Shown: positions 24,301 to 32,994 of the stretch, piece after piece
Layout of the letters: the number at the start of each line of letters is the position of its first letter
Numbering within the stretch: position 1 is the first letter of the stretch
NCBI GenBank assembly: GCA_010015655.1
Contig: ML976705.1
Location: forward strand, 437,425-487,356
Source: Bimuria novae-zelandiae CBS 107.79
Lineage: Eukaryota; Ascomycota; Dothideomycetes; Pleosporales; Didymosphaeriaceae
Direction of reading: 5' to 3'
Length of the DNA: 49,932 nucleotides
Program-made: the position numbers and the translations under genes
Notes under the pieces: model-generated
Told to the model about the DNA's origin: nothing
Seen by the model: the letters and a program-made list of their open reading frames with translations, nothing else
The model's database searches: none

Positions 24301-25300
24301 TTTCGTTAGTTATTTCTTCTTTGTTAATAATTAGTACGTTTAGCTGCCTAGTAATCTTGTTCTTAGATCTGTAGTTCCTAGCTATGTGGCCTAGTTTGCC
24401 ATATATATAGTAAAGTCGTGCCCTAGTCCCTTTCTTGTAGGTTCTATCTAGGGTACGTCCTTGTTTAGGCTTATAAAAGCCTTTTGCCTTTCCTGTTCTT
24501 TTCTTTATTACGTTAACTTAATAGTACTAGATTCCTTCTATTAGTTAGTAACTATAATTAGCTAAGTTTTTCCGCTATAACTATTTCTTAGGGTTATAAT
24601 AGTTATCTTTTATTGCAGATAGTTTATAGCCTTTTTTATTTTAATTTTAGTGTAGGTCTCGCTTTAGTTTATACTATTTATTATTAATTTAAGTTACTTC
24701 TGCTATAAGTTCTTTTAAAATATTAGTTTTTACTTTACTGCGCAATAGTTCTTCGCGTATATATTATTTTAATCTCTTTTAAAATATAGTTATAAGTCTA
24801 TTATTATTTTAGGTAATTTAATTAGTGTTCTTGCGGAATTTGAATTTATATTTAGCTACTAAATAGGCTTATCTAAGTTATTAAATATTTTATTTGGCGA
24901 CGGCTTTCTAGTTAGTAATTCCAAAGTATTATTTAACCTTAGTATAGAAAGTATTATAATTTTTTATAATTTTATTCCTGGCGTCGCCTTCTATATTAGC
25001 TCTAGTTAGGTATTAATTAATATAAGGATAAATCTACTTAAAAGTATCTCTCTTTATATAGGTAGAAGTAAATATAGTCTTATTAGTATCTTCCTATTCT
25101 TTCTTTATTTTATAAAAGTATAAGTTAAGTTGCAAGATCTATAGTTCTGTATAATTACGTTTACTATAGAAAAAGTTAGGCTTTTTATAAAAGCTCTTAG
25201 TTTCTTTTTTAGCTATAGTAATGCTTATTCTTTTAGGAGTATCTATTCTAGTATCTATTATATTAGTAAAAAAGGTATCGTTAACGCTTATGTTAAGGGT
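21389..25300 (-). pseudogene. Chromovirus A Gag and Pol N-terminal part
   Basis: The minus strand shows a Gag zinc knuckle near 24420-24370 reading YYIYGKLGHIARNYRSKN, with cysteines turned to Tyr by RIP. The reverse transcriptase segment PLIFIIKKDRTQRPCINYRKL is near 22590-22530, and the catalytic box reads YFNNILIFF near 22250 (family YLDDILIFS). All align with the element at 38100, showing they are close relatives. Stops are abundant. This is continuous with 12727-14193 once chromovirus B is removed. Confidence 0.82.
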
Positions 25301-25308
25301 ATTTAAAA

Positions 25309-25701
25309 TATTAAATCCTAAAGGGGTACCTAGTCCTAAAGGGCTAAGGTTAGTTCTCGGGCAAGAGTATTAGTAATATAGGTAAAATGGTATAGTAATA
25401 GCTTACGCTTATTACTAGGGTATTAGTATTAAAGGTATATATAGTATAATTAAATTAATAAGGTTACTTCTTAGATCTAAACAATAGATTAATAAACAGG
25501 TTAAATACGATAGTAGAAGACTACCATCGCGTTCCTATTATATATGTCCTAGACTGCTCGCTGGCGAGCGCTCTCTATAGAGCAGTTACATGACTTAGCG
25601 CCATGCGGCGTAGTCGCGAAATGACCAGTCATTTATAGCGAATGACATGAGGGATTAAGTATAAAACTGGCACAGCCTTCCTGGGATCTCAGATCCTAAC
25701 A
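25309..25701 (-). repeat. Right (5') LTR of chromovirus A
   Basis: On the minus strand it begins TGTTAGGATCTGAGATCCC at 25701 and ends GGATTTAATA at 25309. The U5 side aligns with the LTR of the element at 38100 (TTTATTAATCT...GTTTAGATCT). Its body does not match the left LTR at 11755. Confidence 0.85.
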
Positions 25702-25861
25702 ACGAGTAACGATAGCTATCGTTATAAGGCATCGGATAGTATATATAGGCATCGTGACAATAACGCTAACTAACAGATAGGTAATAGACGGGGTTAATAG
25801 CTTACATAAGTAATACTAAAAGACACGTAATTTAAAGATAAATCTATAAAAAGGAAGGTAA

Positions 25862-26260
25862 TATTAGGATCTATAATTTAATATAAAGATAGTAAACTAT
25901 TTTATACTTAGTTACAGTACGTATACGTAGAGACATCCATGTCTTCGCTTGCTGCGTTGTTAGCGCTTACGAAGTCACGTGACTGCTCTGGGGAAAGCGC
26001 TCGCCAGCGAGCAGTCTAGGACTTATATATAGGAACGTTAAAGATAGACCTTCTATCTTCGTGTTTAACCTTATTTATTAATCTATTATTCAGATTATAC
26101 TTAAATATTATTAATTTATTTATAATTACGTATTATATTTAATACTAATACCTTATTAATACGCGTAAGCTATTAATAACCCTTTCTTACCTTACTAGTA
26201 CTCTTACCTAAGAACCAACCTTAGCCCTATAGGGACCAGCTATCCCTTAGGGACTTAACA
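25862..26260 (+). repeat. Isolated LTR related to chromovirus A, inverted
   Basis: Begins TATTAGGATCT, a RIP form of TGTTAGGATCT, and ends GGGACTTAACA. It shares a core (AGCGCTCGCCAGCGAGCAGT) with the neighbouring LTR at 25309-25701 but in opposite orientation. A purine tract AAAAAGGAAGG (25850-25860) stands where a polypurine tract would, so it is probably the 3' LTR of a plus-strand element whose body is lost, rather than a clean solo LTR. Flanks GGTAA and AAAAG do not match. Confidence 0.7.
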
Positions 26261-26823
26261 AAAAGGCCTTTTAATAGTACCTATAGCACGAAGAGTCCCG
26301 CAAGGACAAGTAGCCTATAATACGTAAAGTCTCCCGCGTTAGCTATATTAACAACAGAAATTTAGATCTTATTGTTAAATGGGCTATACTAAGCCAAGCA
26401 TATCGCGATATGATAGGGCTAGATAGTTGTACGATGGTACGGGTGAGAAAAGGGTCTGGTATTCAAGTTTTGTCTATCTATTCTACGTACGGAGGAAAGG
26501 GGGTTATAAGGATTGATGCTTGCGCACGGTGACTATGGTCTGTGCCTTTACCTGTGCGGTATTACATAACCATTGTCACCTGTCTTAAGACACCGCATTA
26601 GGTAGCTGCCCGTACTGCGTACGGACACTTATAGTAATATTAAGTGTTAATATATTACTATTAACTAGGAATAAGGGACATAAGAAGCTTAAATATTAAA
26701 GTAAGCTATAGCTATATTTTAATAAAATTACCTAGGACGTCGCAAAAGGCTATAAAAATTTTTAGTATCTACTAGTTTAGTAATAAATAGTAGGTTATAA
26801 ATAGTATCTTACATTATATTAGA
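26261..26823. other. Unrecognised A+T-rich and mixed sequence
   Basis: No gene or repeat partner is seen. A less degraded stretch at about 26440-26620 contains the segment CGTACTGCGTACGGAC but no coding signal. It ends at the TA target of the next transposon (26824-26825). Confidence 0.4.
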
Positions 26824-26825
26824 TA

Positions 26826-26873
26826 GAGTCCCCCCCCCGGATTTGACCCAACCCTAGATTTAACCTAGTAAAA
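26826..26873 (+). repeat. Left TIR of transposon 26826-28680
   Basis: Begins GAGTCCCCCCCCGGATTTGA after TA and contains two ATTTGACC-like repeats. Confidence 0.92.
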
Positions 26874-26989
26874 GCACGCGACGCGCATGCATCACGCGTT
26901 ATCCCCACTAATGCCTCCCTAAACACCAAAAAGACAATCAAATCGCGAAATTCAAATACAGAAAGCTTTATATACCTTTCAAAATAAAG

Positions 26990-28632
26990 ATTTTTCTTCT
27001 CTAAATTCTGCTATAGACTTCTTTAAAGTTTCGCGACGCACCTTACACCGCAGGCATTATAGTAGCTTAACGTAGTCTATAAGCCACGAAATAACTTAGA
27101 TCCTGTTAAACGCGGAAGAAAAGACTCTTATATAATAAATTAAGAACTACACTATTACTAGAACCTAAATTACCTACTTAATACTAAAGGAGCTTGCCCT
27201 TCTTATATAGGCTACACGCGTTACGCACGCGTTATAACTAGCCCTTCCTTTATAATTACTCTCCTATATTAATAATAAATAGATTACACGTTTCTAAAAG
27301 AGGAACCTTAAAATAGAAGGGGTATTTGCTAGGCATCTTAAGCATTCATAAAAGGAAGGAGCATCCTACGCGCGTGTAGAGCGCTAGTTCAACGCAGTAG
27401 CTTTAAAAATAGAGGAGCATGCGTACCTCCCTTTAGATATATAGAACATGGATAAGTTAGGATTCGGTGTTGGTAAGGAGCAGATTATAAAGGTATTAGT
27501 ATACCTTAATACTACTTAAAAGGACAAAGTAATTACTAAGAAGCAAGAATAAGTTATAGATATAAAGTGCATTAATACTACAGGCGAAGCGCTAGCTCCC
27601 CTTCTAATTTTTAAAGGAAATAATATTAACACACGATAGATTAATAAGTAATCGCCTCTAGGGTAGCATTTTACTACTAGTAAGAATAGCTAGACATTAA
27701 ATAACCTGGGTCTAGAATAGCTAAAGAGAGTATTTAATCTATTAACCCGCGACAAGGCTGCGGGGCGCTAGCGTTTACTTATCGCGGATAGATATAGAAG
27801 TTATATACGCGTAGATTTTATCGCCTACTATATAAGAAATTAGATTAATCTTTTAATTATGCCTGCTTATTACTCGCATATACTCTAACCTTTTAATCTT
27901 AGTATCTTTTTAGCGTTTAAACGGTATTACTCCTGTAAGACGCATGCGATATCCCGGCTTAGCTTATAGCGCATCCCGCGATTAGAGTAGATAGAATTAC
28001 TATCCTGCGCACTAGAGAAGGCAATATTAAAGAAAAATATACTTAGTAAATAGCATGCCACTAGCTTATAGCCTGCGTTACCTATGCGCGTCCTTAGTAA
28101 CCTGCCTTATAAGTTACCCCCGCCATTACCTATCCTAGCTATACTATAATAAGCAACTAATCTAGATCTCTCTCTACTATAGAGCTCTCCTCTAAAGCTA
28201 GTAGAACTACTAAGATTAAATAAGTAATTTATAGAGTCGCTTCGCGAGGATCCCGTAGTCCTCTCGCTAGTAAAACGCTACGCAGAGCGGATAACACGCC
28301 TCTATAAAATATAGAATACTATAATAGCTATTTAAGCTAAGTAAATTGTAGATAAGTCTAAGCTTCTTTAGAAGCGAAAGAAGGCTAAGAAAAGAAAAAG
28401 AGTTTAACTAAAAAGTTAATTAATCTACATAACAACAAAAGTGTTGCAGATCGCCCGCGAGGAGGAGGCGAAGCTAACAATAAAATAAGCAAAGGGGCGC
28501 CCACGAAAGGTTGTAGTACTAGAAGAAGATAGTTAGGAGGAAGCGGAAGGTTCGGATTGTTTAGTAGATAGTTTATTAGAGGGGCCGGCAAAGCGCACGC
28601 GACGCGCAATGCGATCGCGTGCGCAGAGTTGA
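26990..28632 (+). pseudogene. DDE_1-type transposase of transposon 26826-28680
   Basis: The plus-strand frame contains MDKLGFGVGKEQIIKV at 27448, where the first catalytic Asp (NMDE in relatives) lies. It continues with a segment corresponding to the second Asp (LLIADRYRSYIRVDFI, about 27775-27820) and MPAYYSHIL.PFNLSIF near 27860-27900, corresponding to the family's LPPH(T)SH..QPLD region. The C-terminal part has an AT-hook-like KGRPRKVVVLEED (about 28493) and ends in a basic tail RTRRAMRSRAQS with TGA at 28630-28632. Stops occur throughout and fit RIP. The N-terminal limit is approximate. Confidence 0.8.
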
Positions 28633-28680
28633 TTTTGCTAGGTCAAATCTGGGGTTGGGTCAAATCTGGGGGGGAGACTC
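28633..28680 (-). repeat. Right TIR of transposon 26826-28680
   Basis: Reverse complement of 26826-26873 with a few transitions, followed by TA at 28681-28682. Confidence 0.92.
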
Positions 28681-28682
28681 TA

Positions 28683-29030
28683 GCTCTTAACTACTTATTT
28701 ATTCCTCCTACGTTTTATTAGTGTAAGAGGACCTTCTTAGCTACTAAGCGTATAATTTTTATTAATTATAATTATTTTACACCTGTAATAATTAAGGTAA
28801 TATAGCTATAAAAATACTAGCTACGCGCGGGCGTCGTTAATAGCAAATTAATTAGCTTATTAAAGAAACTACGACGTAGTAAGGATCCTCCTAATAACGT
28901 ATAGGCGTTAGATTAAGTAATTAATAAAAGCTATAGATTTAACAGGGTCCTTAAAGATTAGGATTTAGATCTTAATATAAATAGCTAGGTGGCGTACGAC
29001 GACTCCTTTAGCGCCTTATTTGGCACACAA
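28683..29030. other. RIP-degraded remnant
   Basis: A+T-rich with stops in all frames. No element assignment could be made. It borders the GTACGCAG repeat region. Confidence 0.4.
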
Positions 29031-29065
29031 ATCTCTAATTTGTAGCTATTTTACATACAAATTAG
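29031..29065. repeat. 13-bp perfect inverted repeat
   Basis: TCTCTAATTTGTA and TACAAATTAGAGA are separated by about 11 bases and could form a hairpin. It stands at the edge between RIP-affected and ordinary DNA. Confidence 0.7.
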
Positions 29066-29084
29066 AGACTGCAGCGCGCAGTTT

Positions 29085-29220
29085 GTACGCAGCGCAGTGT
29101 ACGCAGTGCCCTTAGACGTCCTCAACGCAGTCCGTACGCAGTTGACAGGACTAATGAGAGAAACGTACGTACGCAGTTCCCTCCCTCGTACGCAGCAGCT
29201 AGTCAACACTGCGTAACGCA
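29085..29220 (+). repeat. Clustered GTACGCAG octamers
   Basis: Five exact copies at 29085, 29099, 29134, 29169 and 29189, with near copies (GTAACGCAG at about 29213, CAACGCAG at about 29123). Spacing is irregular (14-35 bp), so it is not a simple tandem repeat. Function unknown. Confidence 0.75.
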
Positions 29221-29489
29221 GCCGTATGCGTGCATTTGGAAACGCTGTTTATGCGTTGACTCAGAGCTCCTGTAACAATATGGATCATGGATGGATTTTG
29301 ATCAGCTGTCTGCGCTAAAGAGATGTACCAGAGTTAGTCACTTGACTCATCGCTATGGACTCGTCGATCCTCCCTCTACCATACCCGCTGTCGTGGGTCA
29401 GAACGACTAATGAGAACCACTATAAATCTAAGAGCGATTATATGAGGATGTAGAGCAAGTAAGTTATTCCTTGGGTCTGTGTATCCGTT

Positions 29490-30038
29490 TCAATCTTGCA
29501 CACCTTTCTCACGGCGAAGCCGCAGAAACTTTGCCTTGGCTTCCTCCAATTCCCATTTCTGGCTTCCCCAGCTTGCTCCGATCTCGTATTCTGAGTACCA
29601 CGCCAACATGCACGCCTCGTTCCATGTTTCGAATAATTCTCCATCGCTGTAAATGCTAATTTGCCCAATATGGGTCGTGTACAGCTGCAGCAGACCGCTG
29701 ACTAGGCCCCTTTCAAAATTGCCAGTTTCGTGGACCATGTGATACTCCATGTAGAAAGCATCGAGATCGGTATGTTCCTATGGGTTTGAGTACATGCGAT
29801 TCCATCCTCTTCGAAGTTCCACAGCTTGAGAGTCGGCGGTGGGAACAAAAGTTGCATTCCACGTTGCCGGATGACACCAAGGCTTAAAGTCATTCGCATC
29901 CGGATGAGATATGATCCTAACGTTCAAGCGTTTGATTGAGTGTCGTGTGATAGATCCTGCGTCACAGCTCGCCAGTGCTCTTCCAAATTTGCGTAGTCGT
30001 CCATGACCGGGCCTCTTGCTCTTGCTCTTCTTCTTCAA
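29490..30038 (-). pseudogene. Unrecognised fungal protein, reading frame with one TAG
   Basis: A minus-strand frame of 183 codons has a coding look throughout (for example FKPWCHPATWNATFVPTADS and LYTTHIGQISIYSDGELFE) and ends in a Lys/Arg-rich tail LRLRREKGVQD. It is broken once, by TAG at 29780-29778, and continues in the same frame on both sides. CAG to TAG is the change RIP would make. No ATG starts it: upstream the frame reads LWRDKALKKKSKSK and meets TAA, so an upstream exon is likely. No family is recognised, and a decayed gene is more likely than an active one. Readthrough or a small unseen intron are alternatives. Confidence 0.5.
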
Positions 30039-30082
30039 GGCCTTGTCTCTCCAGAGGATTTCTTACTCAATGCGTTCTGTGC

Positions 30083-30345
30083 CTCTATTCAAACAAGAAT
30101 ACAGGGGTGATCTCCCTCCGGCCGCCCGTAAGGACATGACGGATGACGGGTCTCAACACAAGGTCCAGATCAGGCACAGTCATTCTTGTCGCTGGCCATT
30201 CTTGGATAGGACCACAGCGGATAATAATTTCCGTCTGCTCTATGACGTTTCCAAGCCGAAGAGGTACTGTGAGCCATGTCATCCTGTGGGGTTAGCTTGT
30301 GTATTCGTCCACCATAATGTCCAGCGTAAGGGGTATTTTGAGGGA
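30083..30345 (-). pseudogene. Possible upstream part of the same unrecognised gene
   Basis: In a different minus-strand frame, a 66-codon stretch with coding character (VPLRLGNVIEQTEIIIRCGP, then DLDLVLRPVIRHVLTGGRRE) ends at TAG near 30085. Ahead of it the frame reads IPLTLDIMVDEYTS and a stop. A GTAAGA donor-like site follows at about 30065. It could be an exon of the gene at 29490-30038 or another decayed piece. No family recognised. Confidence 0.3.
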
Positions 30346-30973
30346 CCTGGCTCGTTGTGACTTCCGAAGCAAGTTTTCTGCTCCATATATTAGATTGATG
30401 CAACAATTGTGGTCATAGGGACTGAAGGTGGCTTACCTATTGGTACACAAGAGACCAGTCCCACGTGGACATGATATGGCGGGGATAGCCCCACAGTCGT
30501 AGTAGCATTTCGAGTTAGGTCATTCAGCAGGCAGAGACAACAGGTAATAAGGCGCAAGAGGAACTGAATCGAGTATTACAAGGTCTATAATCTGATCTCG
30601 CAGCTCTCGCGGTATCGAAAGTAGTGATGGTATGCTGTATGTTGAAAGTAACACAATTTCAGGGCACGAGCCTCCTTAAACAGGAGTCGAGGGTTTGGAC
30701 CTATCTGTTATGAATCGAATTGATGTGTTCTGGCATGACTCAATACTAAAACCATGGATGTTCGCTGAAAGAATCTGGTTCGCGTGCCTGAATCAACCGC
30801 GTGTGCCCACATTTTGTTGCCGGTAAATATGTATTTTGGATTTGTGGCCAAGGCCAAGGGAAAAAGCACGAGTCGTGATCATATCGTCCGATAAGCATAG
30901 GAAAATCGAGAACCTCACAACATTTCCCTATGGGCGTCTCATCAGGCTTGTAAAGCCGCACAGTGCGCAGCGC
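30346..30973. other. Intergenic sequence
   Basis: Normal composition and no gene supported. The right part must contain the 3' untranslated region of the permease gene that ends at 30974. Confidence 0.4.
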
Positions 30974-31462
30974 CTATCTTCCAGAGTACCGCTTCTCCAA
31001 CCACTTGAACACCGGAAACGACACCCCACAAAACAGCGCAGTCAGCTCATGCCCCACATTCCCAACTTTCGCGCCTATGGTCCCAGCAATCGGACCCGTG
31101 TACCAAGAAACCGTCATGCCCAATGCGGCGCCCGCAAATCCAAATGCGAAAGCAGCGATCGCTCCCCAGCCAAACGGCAGCAAGTCATGCCTGGCCCACG
31201 CATCCCAGTCATAGCTCGACCAGCTCGATCGGCGGAAAATGACGTGTTCTTCGATTATGACTACGAGGTGAACGATGGTCCAGTAGCCGATGATGGATAG
31301 GAATGTTAGCAGTGTGTCCTCGAAGAAAGCTGCTGCGCAGCAACTGGCTGTGATAGCGGCAACAAAGCCGAACGTGACGAAGGTAATGCGAGGGATCCGG
31401 AGGGCCCAAGGCCCAAAATTCTGGGCGTGCAGTGCGAAAGAATAGCTGTTGGGGATGTTGTT

Positions 31463-31510
31463 CTGCTCTTGTTAGTCTTCGATCCCCCCACCAGAGCGAG
31501 TTTGACTCAC
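31463..31510 (-). other. Intron 2 of the permease gene
   Basis: 48 bp with GTGAGT donor, GACTAAC branch site and CAG acceptor. Confidence 0.88.
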
Positions 31511-32320
31511 AGGTATGGAGCTCAACGCAGTGATGACGAGCAGAAAGTTGCCAAAGCCGCCGGCCGGAGCGAGAGCCAGTTTTAGGGGGCCGCCAACACC
31601 AGCCTTGTGGTAAGCGGCCTTCCACGCTGGGTTCACCACTGTCCCTGTGAACAATGCGGCACCCAGTGTCTGGACCAGCACGGTTGGTACAGTTATGCCA
31701 ATGTACGTTGCAACGAAGATCTTCCACCGAGGCGTGTTGACGGGTATTTTGACATTGTAGTCGGCTGCGCAGTTGATCCAGGACACCGCAAAGGAGGAAA
31801 TGATGGCAATGGTCGAGAAAGCTGCTGCCACTCCGTTGCCGCCAGTGGATGATCTGATCGCGTTGCCATCAAGATGCTTAGCGCTGGTGCCTGCTGCAAC
31901 GCACCACACGACGAAAGTTCCGATCCAAAGGTAGCATCAAGCTTGTGGATCCAAGTGATACCGAAACCACAGATGACCCAGACAGTGGTGCAGATGATGA
32001 TCACACCAACCCACTGTGGGCACTTGCCATCGGAGACGGCATACAACGCTGAAGCCCCGGAGATTGAGTTGATTGCATTCCACCCTGTTGTGCTGATCAT
32101 TGAGAACACGACGACCAGGAGATTGCCCCAGTAGCCGAAAGAATAGCGGCTGAACGTCGTCATTCGAAGTCCGGTGAGACCGAAAGTCGCGTTCCATGCT
32201 GGGAGCAAACAAGAAACCAGATTGATGAGGATAATCGCGAAACAGTCCCGGAACCCAAGACCCATACTCGCGCTGGCCATGCCGGTATTCAGCGTTGCTA
32301 TAGCCATGCTGGCGCTCATC

Positions 32321-32377
32321 CTGAAGGAGGTGAGTTTTTATGCATTGAGCAAGCGTGCGAAGGAGAAGTAAACTTAC
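32321..32377 (-). other. Intron 1 of the permease gene
   Basis: 57 bp with GTAAGT donor at 32377-32372 and CAG acceptor at 32323-32321. Joining restores the conserved NACTFW segment. Confidence 0.85.
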
Positions 32378-32606
32378 CAGAATGTACACGCGTTCCAAAC
32401 CCTCGAAGTGTTCGTCGTACGCTCTTCATTTGTCACTCTTTCGATTCCGCCGGTCTCGATGGACAAGGTTTTCAGCAGATCCTGAACTTCGAACTGTCTC
32501 CTTGAGGTTCAAGGTATCCGAGGTCCACATTCCCTGAAGGTGAATGTTCCAAAGATTGCTTTGAATGCATATCGGAGTCAGCGAACTTGTCAGTCGATGA
32601 AGCCAT

Positions 32607-32994
32607 TGTTGGAATTGTAGCGCCAATTTGCCTCCGAGTAATCCATTAGGACGTTTATGCTCGTTATAAGTTCGTAATGCTCGTGTCGTGGTCTTGCTAG
32701 TATTCTGCAATCCGGGGTCGCAGTGTTGTGATTACACTTATCGCCGCGGCATATCGCGGTTAGAGCCGCGGCCTTGTAAATGCAGTGAGAGCGCAAATAA
32801 CAACTAATGCTTCTGTCGTCGATCTGCATAAGCACATCGCCCGCGGCTTACCGAACAGGAGATCTATCATTCTCCACTATCATGGACGGCTTACCTCGGG
32901 GTCCGAATCTCGAGCAGTTGACATTGTCCGGCAGCAATAACATATATCAAGCTGCCCAGGAACACCGAGACTAAGAGCTTGATATACTAGCCTA
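32607..32994. promoter_or_regulatory. Divergent promoter region with three CCGCGG hexamers
   Basis: The region lies between the permease (minus) and the arylsulfotransferase-like gene (plus). CCGCGG occurs at 32744-32749, 32766-32771 and 32841-32846. CGG/CCG triplets are the usual contacts of Zn2Cys6 regulators. A TA-rich ATAACATATATC lies at about 32938-32949, ahead of the plus-strand gene. Regulation is inferred, not shown. Confidence 0.4.

Larger units (their letters stand above)
11755..25701 (-). mobile_element. Ty3/gypsy chromovirus A with mismatched LTRs, interrupted by chromovirus B
   Basis: A minus-strand gypsy element whose parts lie at 12149-14198 (antisense accessory frame, chromodomain, integrase) and 21384-25308 (RNase H, reverse transcriptase, zinc knuckle, Gag). 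The outer repeats are 11755-12148 (394 bp) and 25309-25701 (393 bp). They share only about 85 bp at the U3 start (right edge in this orientation). The five bases outside them, GTACT (11750-11754) and ACGAG (25702-25706), do not match. A purine tract on the minus strand (TAGAGGAGATAA, about 12150-12163) abuts the left LTR as a polypurine tract should. The element is therefore either a recombinant of two related elements or has suffered replacement of one LTR. It is strongly RIP-affected. Confidence 0.85.
26826..28680 (+). mobile_element. Second pogo-like DNA transposon, complete, 1855 bp
   Basis: TIRs of about 48 bp (26826-26873 and 28633-28680) differ at a handful of positions, mostly C/T. 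TA duplications lie at 26824-26825 and 28681-28682. The transposase reads on the plus strand. The TIRs and transposase differ from the 149-2250 family, so it is a separate pogo-type lineage. Confidence 0.92.
30974..32606 (-). pseudogene. NCS1-family purine-cytosine permease (Fcy2/FcyB-like), two frameshifts
   Basis: A membrane symporter for cytosine/purines. The minus-strand ATG is at 32606 (MASSTDKFADSDMHSKQ). Exons are 32606-32378, 32320-31511 and 31462-30974. Intron 1 (57 bp, GTAAGT...CAG) splits the Trp of the NCS1 segment NACTFW|MSASMAIATLNTG. Intron 2 (48 bp, GTGAGT, GACTAAC branch, CAG) joins ALSSIP to NNIPNSYSFALHAQNFGPW. Hydrophobic helices run through the whole length, ending FPVFKWLEKRYSGR. 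Two single-base deletions break the frame. One is near 32474-32478, where RI-TG-CTG should be RIWLKTLSIE. The other is near 31928-31936, where DA-AC-CTT should give DAYLWIGTFVVW. Adding one base at each place restores an uninterrupted frame of about 509 residues, the family's normal size. It is either a recent pseudogene or affected by two sequencing errors. There is no RIP signature. Confidence 0.88.

Noticed and set aside
11755..25701. Treating 11755-12148 and 25309-25701 as an ordinary LTR pair
   Set aside because: Most of their length does not match and the flanking 5-mers differ. Reported instead as a recombinant or chimeric element.
29085..29220. CRISPR-like array of GTACGCAG
   Set aside because: The repeat is only 8 bp, the spacing is irregular, and the host is eukaryotic.
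30746..30961. 71-codon minus-strand ORF
   Set aside because: It lies just beyond the permease stop, in its 3' untranslated region, with no coding signal.
30836..31300. 154-codon plus-strand ORF
   Set aside because: Antisense shadow of the permease C-terminal exon. The minus strand has membrane helices and splice sites.
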